Shown piece by piece: positions 1 through 7,880 of a DNA stretch of 50,247 bases. The stretch's first letter is position 1. Each line of letters starts with the position of its first letter. The DNA comes from Delftia tsuruhatensis NBRC 16741 (GTDB lineage Bacteria; Pseudomonadota; Gammaproteobacteria; Burkholderiales; Burkholderiaceae_C), in contig NZ_BCTO01000011.1 of NCBI RefSeq assembly GCF_001571325.1, forward strand, positions 1-50,247, written 5' to 3'. The notes below the pieces were generated by a model, which was not told the DNA's origin, searched no databases, and was given only the letters and a program-made list of their open reading frames with translations. The position numbers and the translations under genes were made by a program.

Positions 1-235
1 TTCCTCGGTGTCCCTGGTGTGAGGACGCGCCAGTTTTTAAGGTATTGCTGACTAGCTTTCAACTTTATTCGCGCAGGGGGGGCTTGACAGCTTCTGTAGG
101 CTGAAACCGAGGGCGCCCGACACCGTGGCCTGCTTCCTTCATGGGATCGCAGGCCACGGCTGCGATGGGGCCGGTCTTTCTGCGAGAATTCGCGGGTTTC
201 GCCTGCAAGGGCATACGGTTGAAGCACAAATCGCT

Positions 236-1069
236 ATGACATTGGTAGCAATCATTCTGGCCACCCTGGCCGCCGGTATTGGCAGCGTCTGGGTGGCCGC
301 GTTGTTGATGGGGCTGGGAGGCAACCGCTCGCCGGGCATGATGCCGCAGCGGCTGTTGAGCCTGGCGGCGGGCGCGCTGCTGGCCACGGCCTTCATGCAC
401 CTCTTGCCCGAAGCCTTCGAGAGCGAGGCCGGCGCGCACGACCTGTTCGTCACGCTGCTGGTGGGCCTGGTGTTCTTTTTCCTGCTGTCCAAGGCCGAGC
501 TGTGGCACCACGGGCATGAGCACGGCGCGCCGCCGGCCCATGAGCACGATCACCACGAGCATCACGATCACCAGGGCCACGCCCATGACCATTCCCATGG
601 CCACCATCATGGCCACCGCCACGGCGGCTGGGCGGTGCTGACCGGCGACAGCGTGCACTGCTTCGGCGATGGCGTGCTGATCGCCTCCGCCTTCATGGCC
701 GACATGCGCCTGGGGCTGATCGCGGCGGTGTCGGTGCTGGCCCACGAGGTGCCACACCACATGGGTGACATCGTGGTGCTGCGCCAGTCCAGCTCCAACC
801 GGCGCGTGGCCCTGATCAAGGTGTCCATGGCCGGGGCCGTGACCACGCTGGGCGGCATTGGCGGCTATTTCCTGGTCGGCCAGCTGCAGGAGCTGCTGCC
901 GTACTTCCTGGCCGTGGCCTCCAGCAGCTTCATCTACGTGGCGCTGGCCGACCTGATTCCCCAGCTGCAAAAGCGCCTGAGCGCACGCGAGACCGTGGCC
1001 CAGGTGGGCTGGCTGATGCTGGGCATCGTGCTGGTCACCGTGGTCAGCCGCGCGGCGCACGCGCACTGA
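236..1069 (+). CDS. ZIP family metal transporter
   Basis: This 277-residue inner-membrane protein probably imports zinc or another divalent metal. Hydrophobic segments fit an 8-helix ZIP fold: three helices, a cytoplasmic His-rich loop (about residues 98-140, with repeats such as HEHDHHEHHDHQGH), then five helices. The two signature metal-site helices are present as HCFGDGVLIASAF and HEVPHHMGD. I start at the ATG at 236 because translation then opens directly into the first helix (MTLVAIILATLAAG); the upstream in-frame ATG at 125 would add a 37-residue stretch with no helix. It is convergent with the response regulator to its right. No metalloregulator is adjacent. A TTGACA at 84-89 has no convincing -10 partner. 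The family call is secure; the metal is not determined. Confidence 0.9.
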   Translation: MTLVAIILATLAAGIGSVWVAALLMGLGGNRSPGMMPQRLLSLAAGALLATAFMHLLPEAFESEAGAHDLFVTLLVGLVFFFLLSKAELWHHGHEHGAPPAHEHDHHEHHDHQGHAHDHSHGHHHGHRHGGWAVLTGDSVHCFGDGVLIASAFMADMRLGLIAAVSVLAHEVPHHMGDIVVLRQSSSNRRVALIKVSMAGAVTTLGGIGGYFLVGQLQELLPYFLAVASSSFIYVALADLIPQLQKRLSARETVAQVGWLMLGIVLVTVVSRAAHAH

Positions 1070-1086
1070 GCGGGCGGCGTTTCAGG

Positions 1087-1749
1087 CTATCCCGCACCGG
1101 CCTGCACGGGCGTGCTGCCCAGCAGGTCGGCATAGTCCACGGCGTACTTGATGAAGGCCGCATGGCCGTCGATGCGCAGCTTGCGGCGCAGGTGCAGCCG
1201 GTGGGTTTCCACGGTACGCACCGAGGTGCCCATCAGTGCCGCAATCTCCTTGTTGGAGCGGCCCTCCGAGATCCACTGCAGCACGCTGGCCTCGCGCGGC
1301 GTGAGGGCGCGCCGGGGGCCGGCACCGGCGCCGTCGTCCTCGACCACGGGCTGCAGGCCGGGGCTGAAGTACAGGCCGCCCGCGTAGACCCGGTCTATGG
1401 CCTCGATGAGCTGCTGCGCAGGCGCGTCCTTGAGCACATAGCCGCGCGCGCCCAGCGCCACGGCGCGGCGCACGTATTCGGGGTCCTCGTGCATGGACAG
1501 CACCAGCACGCGCACCAGGGGGAACTGATCGCGGAACAGCGCGGCCAGGTCGATGCCGCTGGCGCCCGGCATGCGGATGTCGGTCACCACCAGGTCGGGC
1601 GACAGCTCGCGCGCCAGCGGCAGGGCCTGGTCCATGCTGGCGGCCTCGCCCACGACACGGATATGGTCGGTGGCCTGCAGGCGCATGGACACGCCGTCGC
1701 GCACAAGAGGGTGGTCGTCCACCAGGAGGATGCGGATCATGGGGTTCAT
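1087..1749 (-). CDS. NarL/LuxR-type response regulator
   Basis: This 220-residue DNA-binding response regulator is the output of the kinase encoded immediately upstream. The receiver domain (about residues 5-120) shows the acidic pair D11/D12, the phospho-acceptor D57 in VVTDIRMPG and the conserved Lys in YVLKDA. A LuxR-type helix-turn-helix follows at about residues 148-210 (LTPREASVLQWISEGRSNKE, then IAALMGTSVRTVETH). The start ATG overlaps the stop of the kinase gene by four bases, so the two are almost certainly translationally coupled. The targets are unknown. The divergently transcribed RidA/aminotransferase unit across the 617-bp gap is the nearest candidate (inference). Confidence 0.92.
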   Translation of the reverse strand: MNPMIRILLVDDHPLVRDGVSMRLQATDHIRVVGEAASMDQALPLARELSPDLVVTDIRMPGASGIDLAALFRDQFPLVRVLVLSMHEDPEYVRRAVALGARGYVLKDAPAQQLIEAIDRVYAGGLYFSPGLQPVVEDDGAGAGPRRALTPREASVLQWISEGRSNKEIAALMGTSVRTVETHRLHLRRKLRIDGHAAFIKYAVDYADLLGSTPVQAGAG

Positions 1750-3179
1750 GCAGCGGCCTGTGGGAGTTCGAATTCCGGTGAGGGAGACAGCGGCATGCCG
1801 CCGCTGCGGTAGAGCACGGCGACCAGCCGGGTGCCCCGGGCGCCCGAGCTGATGCTCAGATGGCCGCCCAGGCCCTCGATGCGCTCGCGCATGTTGCGCA
1901 GGCCGATGCCGCCCTGGCGGTCGCGCTGCACGCGGCGCATGTCGAAGCCCTGGCCGTCGTCGCTGACCTGCAGCACCACGCGGCGGCGCTGAAAGTGCAG
2001 GCTGACGTCGATGCGCGTGGCCTGCGCATGGTTTTGCGCATTCGTCACGGCCTCCTGGGCCACGCGGAACAGGGCCGTGGCGTGGCTGGGCGGCAGAAAG
2101 CGGGTCTCGCCCCGGCAGCCGAACTGCATGCGCAGGCCGTCCTCGGCCTGCATCTGCTGGCTCATCAGTGCCAGGGCCGGGGCCAGGCCCAGGTCGTCCA
2201 GCAGGGCGGGGCGCAGGCCGTGGGAGACGCGCCGTATCTCCACCAGCGCGTGGTTGAGCTGCTCCAGTCCCTGGTCCACCATGCGCTGGGCCGTGGCCGG
2301 GTCCTGTGCGGCCAGGCGCCTGAGCTGGGCCTGGGCCGTCTCCAGCAGGAACTTGGACGAGACCAGCACCTGGACCACCCCGTCATGCAGGTCGCGCGCC
2401 ACGCGCGTGCGTTCTTCCTCCTGCGAATGCACCACGCGCTGGGCCAGGCGCTGCAGCTTGGTGCTGGACACGCGGTGGTCGCTGAGATTGAACGCCAGCC
2501 CCGCCACGCCGATGAGCACGATGCACAGCGCCGCAATGCCGAAGATGCGCCAGCGCGTGGCCGCGATATTGGCCTGGGCGCTTTCGTCGATCTGGCGCAG
2601 CGCCTGCTCCACATCGTCCAGGTACAGGCCCGTGCCCAGCGACCAGCCCCATTCGGGGACCGTGGCCACGTAGGCGAGCTTGGCCTCGGTACGCAGCGAG
2701 GACGGCTTTTGCCATTGGTAGCGCACCAGGCCGCCGCCGCTGCGCGCGGCATCCAGGATGATCCTGGCGGGCCCTGCGCCGCCCGGGCTGTTGGGATCGC
2801 ACAGGTCCACGCCCGACAGGCCCATCTGCCGCGCATCCAGCAGCACGTTGCCGTGTTCGTCGTAGACAAAGAAGTAACCGTCCTCGCCGAACTGCATGCG
2901 CGCCAGCGTATCCAGCGCCTGGCGCCGCTGCACGGATGGCTCCTCGCCGCTGGACTGGATGCGCGCCAGCGCCGTGGTCGCCAGCTGCACGTAGTGCCGC
3001 AGCTCGGTCTCCTTGCTGTGCAGGTAGGCGGTCTCGACCAGCTCTCGTTCCTGGCGGGCCAGCTCCAGTGTCTGGTGTTGCACGGTCACCGCGACCAGGC
3101 CCAGGGCCAGCGCGATGGCGGCAATCGACAGAAGCGCAAGTTTCAGCGGAAGTTGCATGGGAGCCTGTGTGGGGTGCAC
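1746..3179 (-). CDS. Cache-domain sensor histidine kinase (HisKA_3 type)
   Basis: This 477-residue membrane kinase pairs with the NarL-type regulator. One N-terminal helix (about 12-32) is followed by a periplasmic segment of about 175 residues. That segment resembles a single Cache sensor (motifs DGYFFVYDEHGNVLLD and WGWSLGTGLYLDDV), and a second helix follows at about 212-230. The dimerisation/phospho-acceptor region is HisKA_3, with H265 in ARDLHDGVVQVL. The ATPase domain has the N box (QEAVTNAQNHAQ), G1 (SDDGQGFD) and G2 (GIGLRNMRERIEGLGG). Cache sensors of this class usually bind small organic acids or similar ligands (family knowledge); the ligand here is unknown. The 5' leader to the next gene is long and carries a sigma-54-like motif. 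Confidence 0.92.
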   Translation of the reverse strand: MHPTQAPMQLPLKLALLSIAAIALALGLVAVTVQHQTLELARQERELVETAYLHSKETELRHYVQLATTALARIQSSGEEPSVQRRQALDTLARMQFGEDGYFFVYDEHGNVLLDARQMGLSGVDLCDPNSPGGAGPARIILDAARSGGGLVRYQWQKPSSLRTEAKLAYVATVPEWGWSLGTGLYLDDVEQALRQIDESAQANIAATRWRIFGIAALCIVLIGVAGLAFNLSDHRVSSTKLQRLAQRVVHSQEEERTRVARDLHDGVVQVLVSSKFLLETAQAQLRRLAAQDPATAQRMVDQGLEQLNHALVEIRRVSHGLRPALLDDLGLAPALALMSQQMQAEDGLRMQFGCRGETRFLPPSHATALFRVAQEAVTNAQNHAQATRIDVSLHFQRRRVVLQVSDDGQGFDMRRVQRDRQGGIGLRNMRERIEGLGGHLSISSGARGTRLVAVLYRSGGMPLSPSPEFELPQAAA

Positions 3180-3509
3180 CGACGATCTTTTCCGCCCAGT
3201 GCACGGACCTTGTCAACAGGGCTTGCGCGCATGGCGCCGGGGCCCGGCAGCGGACCTTGAATGGCGGGCGTCGTATCTGCCAATGGCCTGTGCGCGCTGC
3301 ATATCCACGCGCGCAGGAAAAGGAATTTGAATATCCCAAGGAAAATGCCATGGATAATATATTTCGCGCACGAAAGAATATCCCATTGACATAGGGAGTC
3401 CGATATGCATTTTCTTGGTGCGTTGTCCCCTTTTTGGGGTCTTGAATAATGGTTTTGCCGTATTGTGGTGCGCCGTCCCTCATCTGTCTGACATGCCTGG
3501 CTACGGTTG

Positions 3510-3526
3510 AGCAGATTCCGTGCCAA
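3510..3526 (-). promoter_or_regulatory. Sigma-54-like -24/-12 promoter motif
   Basis: Read on the minus strand the sequence is TTGGCACGGAATCTGCT. It matches the RpoN consensus YTGGCACGRNNNTTGCW at every defined position except one (C for the first T of TTGC). The orientation is toward the histidine kinase and response regulator genes, about 320 bp upstream of the kinase start. That is a long leader, so this could be a chance match or the promoter of an unannotated small RNA. No sigma-54 activator is encoded in the window. Confidence 0.35.
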
Positions 3527-3555
3527 GCCGTTGTTTCAGAAGAGAGTTATCCTGC

Positions 3556-3638
3556 TGCGTAGCACTGCGCAAGCGGTCCTGCGTAGTGGTGCGTAGGGGA
3601 AAATTCATTATCGAATGCTCCAGATCCCTGCCTAGAAT
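3556..3638 (+). promoter_or_regulatory. Candidate activator sites and -10 box for the ridA-aminotransferase unit
   Basis: The heptamer TGCGTAG occurs three times, at 3556-3562, 3580-3586 and 3590-3596; the last two are 10 bp apart, one helical turn. TAGAAT at 3633-3638 looks like a -10 box with no recognisable -35, as is usual for activated promoters. The heptamer pair would then centre near -55, a position typical for NarL/FixJ-type regulators. That the response regulator at 1087-1749 binds here is inference. Confidence 0.4.
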
Positions 3639-3796
3639 TTCTCCGTGAAATCACTGATTCGAATCATTTTGTGTCAATGATTCATGTCGCCTTCGATGAC
3701 CCAATTAAATGGTGACGAAGTGTTTCCGGGGCGCCGTTGCAGTAATGCGCGGAACGGCAGTGGCAGTTTGTATTCTTGTTTCAGAAAGGCAATACC

Positions 3797-4267
3797 ATGG
3801 ATATTCGATCGAACCTGCGGCGCGTGGCGCTGGCATGCGGTGTGGCGGCGGCGGTAGCGACGCTGGCGGGCTGCGCCGCGCCCCACAAGCGCGAGGTGCT
3901 GTCCACCACGCAGATCTATCCGGCCATCGGCCCGTATTCGCAGATGGTGGCGCATGGCAACACGATCTACTTCTCGGGCGTGCTGCCGCTGAACGCGCAG
4001 GGCACGGCCATCCAGGGCACGACCATCGAGGAGCAGACGCGCGCCGTGCTGGACCACATCGGCGCCAAGCTCAAGTCCCAGGGACTGGGCTATGAGGATG
4101 TGCTGTCCACCTCGGTCTTCATGAAGGACCTCAACGAGTTCGCCGCCATGAACAAGGTCTATGGCGAGTACTTCAAGACCGGCGCCCCCGCTCGGGCCAC
4201 GGTGGAGGTGGCGCGCCTGCCGCGCGATGTGAAGATCGAAATCTCGGCCATCGTCGGCCGCCGCTGA
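3797..4267 (+). CDS. RidA-family lipoprotein (YjgF/YER057c/UK114 fold)
   Basis: This 156-residue protein has an N-terminal lipoprotein signal (basic start, hydrophobic stretch, lipobox TLAGC with C26, +2 Ala). A full RidA domain follows from about residue 36: IGPYSQ, the VFMKDLNEFAAMNKVY helix, and PARATVEVARLPRD with R133 and E149 where active imine/enamine deaminases carry the substrate-binding Arg and catalytic Glu (family knowledge). RidA proteins are normally cytoplasmic and hydrolyse reactive enamines released by PLP enzymes, so a lipidated form is unusual. The start at 3797 is preferred over ATG 3776 because AGAAAGG lies just upstream and translation opens into the signal. The PLP-fold gene follows 27 bp downstream, apparently in the same operon. 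Confidence 0.88.
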   Translation: MDIRSNLRRVALACGVAAAVATLAGCAAPHKREVLSTTQIYPAIGPYSQMVAHGNTIYFSGVLPLNAQGTAIQGTTIEEQTRAVLDHIGAKLKSQGLGYEDVLSTSVFMKDLNEFAAMNKVYGEYFKTGAPARATVEVARLPRDVKIEISAIVGRR

Positions 4268-4294
4268 CCGCTTGCGCAACGACAGGAGGACCGC

Positions 4295-5779
4295 ATGAAC
4301 GCACGACACCCCCAGATCGCGGCCGAGCAGGCCACATCCCTGACCGCCACTGCGGCCGCCGGCGAATCCGGCTATCCCGCGCGCTGGACTTCCAAGCGCC
4401 GCGACTTCCTGCGCATGCTGGGCTACGGCACCGGCGCAGCCACGCTGGGCCCACTGCTGGCTGCCTGCGGCAGCGGCAATGCCCAGACCTCGGCCGCTGC
4501 GCTGCGCGAGCAGCTCATGCGTGACGAGGCCTTCTGGACCGACGTGCAGAGCATGTTCATCCTCAAGCCCGAGAAGACCTATATGAACATCGGCACGGCG
4601 GGCTCCATGCCCAAGCTGGTGCTCGATGTGTTCGATACCGAAAACCGCAAGAAGGCCGCCGACTCGGGCAACGGCTACAGCAACCTGCTGGACCTGCGCA
4701 AGCAGGTGGCGCCGGGCTTTGGCGTGGATGCCGACGAGCTGGCCTTCTCGGCCAACACCTCCTCGGGCATGTGCCACGCCATCCTGGGCATCGACTGGCA
4801 GCGTGGCGACGTGGTGGTGACCACCAACCACGAGCACGGCGGCGGCGACACGCCGCTGAAGATCGCCCAGGACCGCTACGGCATCGAGGTCTCGCGCATT
4901 GCGCTGCCCGTGGGCAACAACCAGACGGCCGCCACCTACGTGAACCTGTTCGACGAGCGCATCCGCGCGCTCAAGGCCCAGGGCAAGCGCGTGCGCGCCA
5001 TGATGTGGTCTTCTCCCACCTACAAGACCGGCACCATGCTGCCCATTGCCGACCTGATGGGCGTGGTCAAGGCGCACGGCCTGATCAGCATCGTGGACGG
5101 CGCCCACCTGCCGGGCATGATGGCCTACAACTATGCGGAGCTGGGCATGGACTTCATGTCGGGCGCGGGCCACAAGTGGCAGTGCGGCCCGGGCTCCACG
5201 GGCATCCTCATCATCCGCAACAAGATCCGCGCCTCCAACCCGCTGCCCCTGCCCAAGTGGTACCCGGTGCACACCAGCGCCTACCCGGCGCTGGAGCGCA
5301 CGACCACGGCCAAGGAGACCTACGACATCGCCGCCTCGGTCACCTCCTGCGGCAGCGTGCACACGCCCATGTTCATGGCGCTGGCCCAGGCCTGCGCGCA
5401 GTGGGACAGCATCGGCCGCAAGAAAATCGAGACCTATGACCTGACGCTGTCGTCCTACCTCAAGGAAAAGATCGTCGAGCGCTGGGGCGTGGACTCGCTG
5501 TACTCGCCCAAGGACGATCCCAAGCTGCTGTCGGCGCTGACCTGCTTCAACCCGTTCCAGAACAAGGACGACGTGATGAACGGGACCAAGTCCTCGACCT
5601 TCGTGGCGCGCATGCTCAGCGACTATCCGCAGGGCTTCGTGATCCGCAACTCCAACTTCCCCGTGATCGGCGCGGCGGCAGACCACTACGGCGTGCGCGT
5701 GTCCACGCACCTGTGGCATGACGCGCGGGACATCGATCTGCTGGTGGATGCGATGTGGGATCTGTCTAGAAAAATGTAG
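4295..5779 (+). CDS. Tat-exported PLP-dependent class V aminotransferase-fold protein
   Basis: The protein is 494 residues. Its N-terminus carries a twin-arginine signal (SKRRDFLRMLGYG, R35/R36) ending in a lipobox-like LLAAC (C58), so it is probably exported folded with its cofactor and perhaps membrane-anchored. The rest is a class V aminotransferase/cysteine desulfurase fold: a substrate-loop segment NTSSGMCHAILG, VVVTTNHEHGGGD, the PLP-binding Asp region SIVDGAHLPGMM, and the Schiff-base lysine K294 in SGAGHKWQCGPG. The closest functional precedent I know is PvdN of Pseudomonas, a Tat-exported periplasmic PLP enzyme that modifies pyoverdine; no siderophore genes are seen here. A good ribosome binding site (CAGGAGG) precedes the ATG. 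The substrate is unknown. The preceding lipidated RidA plausibly clears its imine by-products. Confidence 0.88.
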   Translation: MNARHPQIAAEQATSLTATAAAGESGYPARWTSKRRDFLRMLGYGTGAATLGPLLAACGSGNAQTSAAALREQLMRDEAFWTDVQSMFILKPEKTYMNIGTAGSMPKLVLDVFDTENRKKAADSGNGYSNLLDLRKQVAPGFGVDADELAFSANTSSGMCHAILGIDWQRGDVVVTTNHEHGGGDTPLKIAQDRYGIEVSRIALPVGNNQTAATYVNLFDERIRALKAQGKRVRAMMWSSPTYKTGTMLPIADLMGVVKAHGLISIVDGAHLPGMMAYNYAELGMDFMSGAGHKWQCGPGSTGILIIRNKIRASNPLPLPKWYPVHTSAYPALERTTTAKETYDIAASVTSCGSVHTPMFMALAQACAQWDSIGRKKIETYDLTLSSYLKEKIVERWGVDSLYSPKDDPKLLSALTCFNPFQNKDDVMNGTKSSTFVARMLSDYPQGFVIRNSNFPVIGAAADHYGVRVSTHLWHDARDIDLLVDAMWDLSRKM

Positions 5780-5870
5780 CCCCTGAGGCGCTGCGCGCAT
5801 TCCCCCCGAGGGGGACGACACCCTCGCTGCGGGGCGGCGCGGCCGGCATAGGCCCTTGCTCGGTGTCCCT
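5780..5870. repeat. Candidate interspersed intergenic repeat
   Basis: Immediately after the aminotransferase stop comes a GC-rich non-coding segment with the palindrome CCCCCCGAGGGGG and a run of ordered direct and inverted GC blocks, ending in CTCGGTGTCCCT (5859-5870). The same 12 bases occur at positions 4-15, at the extreme left of the window, in another intergenic region. I recall similar segments between genes in Comamonadaceae genomes, but this cannot be confirmed here. It could serve as a bidirectional terminator or an intergenic mosaic element. The remainder up to 5951 holds no gene. Confidence 0.4.
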
Positions 5871-5951
5871 CGCGTTGGGCCATGCTTGTGTTGGGGGCGT
5901 GCTTTCTGGCGCAGGGGGCTGTCTTGGGCCGGGCTCCTTGAGCCCTGCGCC

Positions 5952-6713
5952 TCAGCCGGGCTGTCCTTCGTCGCGGATGGCGGCGCGGACCTGGGGGAGC
6001 TGGCGGCGCGAGACCATGAGCAGTTCGGGGATGCCGTGCAGGCGCAGGGCCCAGCCTTCGCCTTCGGTGCGGTCGTCGTGGCGCTCCAGGCTGCGCAGGG
6101 CGCTGCGGGCCACCAGCGCGTTGCGGTGCACGCGCAGCAGGTGGTCGGCGTGGCGGGCCTCCAGGTCGGCCAGTGCACCGTCGAGGATGTAGCTGCGGCC
6201 CACGGTGCGCACGGTCACGTATTTCTGTTCGGCCTTGAGGTAGAGCACCTCCGACAGGGGCAGGCGCACGGTGGCGCCCCGGTCCTGTATCAGCAGCACG
6301 GGGCCGCTGTCGCGTTCGGCCGTCTGGTGCGCGGCCGTGCGCGCGGCCTTGGCCAGGGCCTGCTGCAGGCGTTCGCGGCGCACGGGCTTGGTCAGGTAGT
6401 CGGCAGCATCCAGGTCGAAGGCCTCGACCGCGTGGCCGGCATGGGCGGTGACGAAGACCACGGCAGGCGGCAGCGGCAGGCGGCGCAGCATATGGGCCAG
6501 GGCCAGGCCGTCCTGGCCGGGCATGTGGATGTCCAGCAGTGCCAGCTCCACGGGGCGCGGGCCCGGCGCCTGCAGCACGGCCATGGCCTGGCGGGCGTCC
6601 GCCGCCTCGCTGACCTGGTGCGGGCCGCTGCCCGTGCATGCCTGCACGTCGGCCAGCAGGGTGCGCAGCCGCGCGCGGGCCAGGGCTTCGTCGTCAACGA
6701 TCAGGATGTGCAT
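5952..6713 (-). CDS. algR: LytTR-family response regulator (AlgR-like)
   Basis: This 253-residue regulator has a receiver domain with acidic residues VDDE (7-9), phospho-acceptor D61 in LALLDIHMPG, and KPV at the end of beta-5. The C-terminal LytTR DNA-binding domain covers about residues 150-245 (EVLYLKAEQKYVTVRT, LLRVHRNALVARSALRSLER). The start is set at 6713, where MHILIVDDE begins; the open frame continues upstream only because it overlaps the kinase gene out of frame. The kinase stop lies 20 bases inside this gene, indicating coupling. The algZ-algR/argH neighbourhood is the arrangement known from Pseudomonas, where the pair controls alginate and type IV pilus functions; the role in this organism is not shown by the sequence. 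Confidence 0.9.
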   Translation of the reverse strand: MHILIVDDEALARARLRTLLADVQACTGSGPHQVSEAADARQAMAVLQAPGPRPVELALLDIHMPGQDGLALAHMLRRLPLPPAVVFVTAHAGHAVEAFDLDAADYLTKPVRRERLQQALAKAARTAAHQTAERDSGPVLLIQDRGATVRLPLSEVLYLKAEQKYVTVRTVGRSYILDGALADLEARHADHLLRVHRNALVARSALRSLERHDDRTEGEGWALRLHGIPELLMVSRRQLPQVRAAIRDEGQPG

Positions 6714-7848
6714 GGTGCTTCTTCTTCGATAAAGCCTTCGTGGGTTGGCTGGCAGGCGGTGCCAGCGGCAGGCTGATGCGCACCACGAAATGCCCGTTGA
6801 GCGTGCGCGCCGTGAGGTGGGCCTGCAGGTCGTGCAGCAGCGACAGCCGGGCGCGCACATTGGCCAGCGCAATGCCGTTGCCGCGCGTGCCGGCTGCGCT
6901 GGCGGAATCGATCTCGGAGGGCAGGGTGTTGGTGATGCGCACCTCCACCAGATCGCCACGGCGCTCGGTGCGCACCTGCAGCTTGCCGCCGCGTGCGCTG
7001 GGCTCCACGCCATGGCGTATGGCGTTTTCCACCAGCGGCTGCAGCAGCAGCGGCGGCAGCAGGGCGCCGTGGGCGGCAGGGTCCAGTTGCCAGCGCACCT
7101 GCAGCCGTTCGCCAAAGCGCACCTGCTCGATGGCCAGGTAGCGCTGGGCCAGCTCGATCTCCTCGGCCAGCGTGGTCGTGCTGTGCGGCTCGGCCAGCGC
7201 ATAGCGGAACAGGTCGCTGAGGTCCTCCAGCAGGGCCTCGGCCTTGGCGGGCTCGGCGCGCACCAGGGCGATGGCGCTGTTGAGCGTGTTGAACAGGAAA
7301 TGCGGGCGTATGCGCGACTGCAGCTCGGCCAGCCGCGCCTGCGTGTCGGCGGGTGCGTGGCCGCGTGCGCGCAGCACCAGGGCTGCGACCAGCAGGGCTG
7401 CCAACAGTCCGCCGGACACGGCGCTGGCCAGCCAGGGGGCGCTGGTGCCGCCGGCCAGGTGCAGCATGGCGCAGGCATACAGCCCGGCCGCCATGCCCAG
7501 CAGCACACCGGCCGCGTACTGGCCGGAGGCGGGCAGCCGCTGCAGCGGGTGCTTGAGCAGGCAGGCGGCCACCAGCCAGACCAGCGTGCCGGGCAGGCAG
7601 GCGCCGGTCAGCAGGGCCATGCCCTGCAGCCACTGCAGGGGCGAGTCGGCGCCGAACATCGAGGCCGTTGCCACCACGGCCTGCACAAACAGCACGGCGC
7701 GCAGCACCACGCCTACGTTGCAGGCGTCAAAGACCAGCGCCGCGGGCAGGGGCGGGGGGGCAGTGGTGGGGGTCGGCTGGGTCGGCAAGGGGCGGCAGGT
7801 AGTGTTTCGGCGGGTGGGGTTCGCGCCGCATGCCCGGATTATGGTCAT
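6694..7848 (-). CDS. algZ: LytS/AlgZ-type sensor histidine kinase
   Basis: This 384-residue membrane kinase has a Pro/Thr-rich N-terminus and four predicted helices between about residues 45 and 160. A His_kinase domain follows with the phospho-acceptor H183 in IRPHFLFNTLNS. The ATPase domain contains LLLQPLVENAIRHGVEP and GNGIALANVRARLSLL, without a classical HisKA domain, as is typical of the AlgZ/FimS/LytS group. I chose ATG 7848; an in-frame ATG at 7947 would add 33 residues translated from the 10-bp tandem repeat, which look non-native ([18 protein letters not shown]). It overlaps the response regulator gene by 20 bases and is divergent from argH. Confidence 0.88.
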   Translation of the reverse strand: MTIIRACGANPTRRNTTCRPLPTQPTPTTAPPPLPAALVFDACNVGVVLRAVLFVQAVVATASMFGADSPLQWLQGMALLTGACLPGTLVWLVAACLLKHPLQRLPASGQYAAGVLLGMAAGLYACAMLHLAGGTSAPWLASAVSGGLLAALLVAALVLRARGHAPADTQARLAELQSRIRPHFLFNTLNSAIALVRAEPAKAEALLEDLSDLFRYALAEPHSTTTLAEEIELAQRYLAIEQVRFGERLQVRWQLDPAAHGALLPPLLLQPLVENAIRHGVEPSARGGKLQVRTERRGDLVEVRITNTLPSEIDSASAAGTRGNGIALANVRARLSLLHDLQAHLTARTLNGHFVVRISLPLAPPASQPTKALSKKKHHAHPDR

Positions 7849-7880
7849 GCCGGGCGGGCCTGCACAGCGGTCACACCGCC

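Larger units (their letters stand above)
3180..3796. other. 617-bp divergent regulatory region, no gene
   Basis: No convincing coding sequence is present; the region is clearly more AT-rich than its flanks. It separates the histidine kinase (leftward) from the RidA lipoprotein (rightward). Visible elements are a sigma-54-like motif on the minus strand (3510-3526), three TGCGTAG heptamers (3556-3596), a TAGAAT -10-like box (3633-3638), and an isolated TTGACA at 3386-3391 with no clear -10 at normal spacing. Small open frames here (for example one ending near 3526 on the minus strand) lack ribosome binding sites and protein-like composition. Confidence 0.6.

Noticed and set aside
84..89. TTGACA as a -35 box for the ZIP gene
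   Set aside because: No acceptable -10 hexamer at 16-19 bp spacing.
65..1066. 333-codon minus-strand open frame over the ZIP gene
   Set aside because: Mirrors the His-rich loop; no motifs or ribosome binding site, and the plus strand is a clear transporter.
3386..3391. TTGACA as a promoter for the RidA unit
   Set aside because: The only nearby -10-like sequence is too close, and it lies about 400 bp from the gene.
3674..6178. 834-codon minus-strand open frame across the RidA and aminotransferase genes
   Set aside because: Composition is typical of an antisense shadow, and it overlaps two well-supported genes and part of the AlgR gene.
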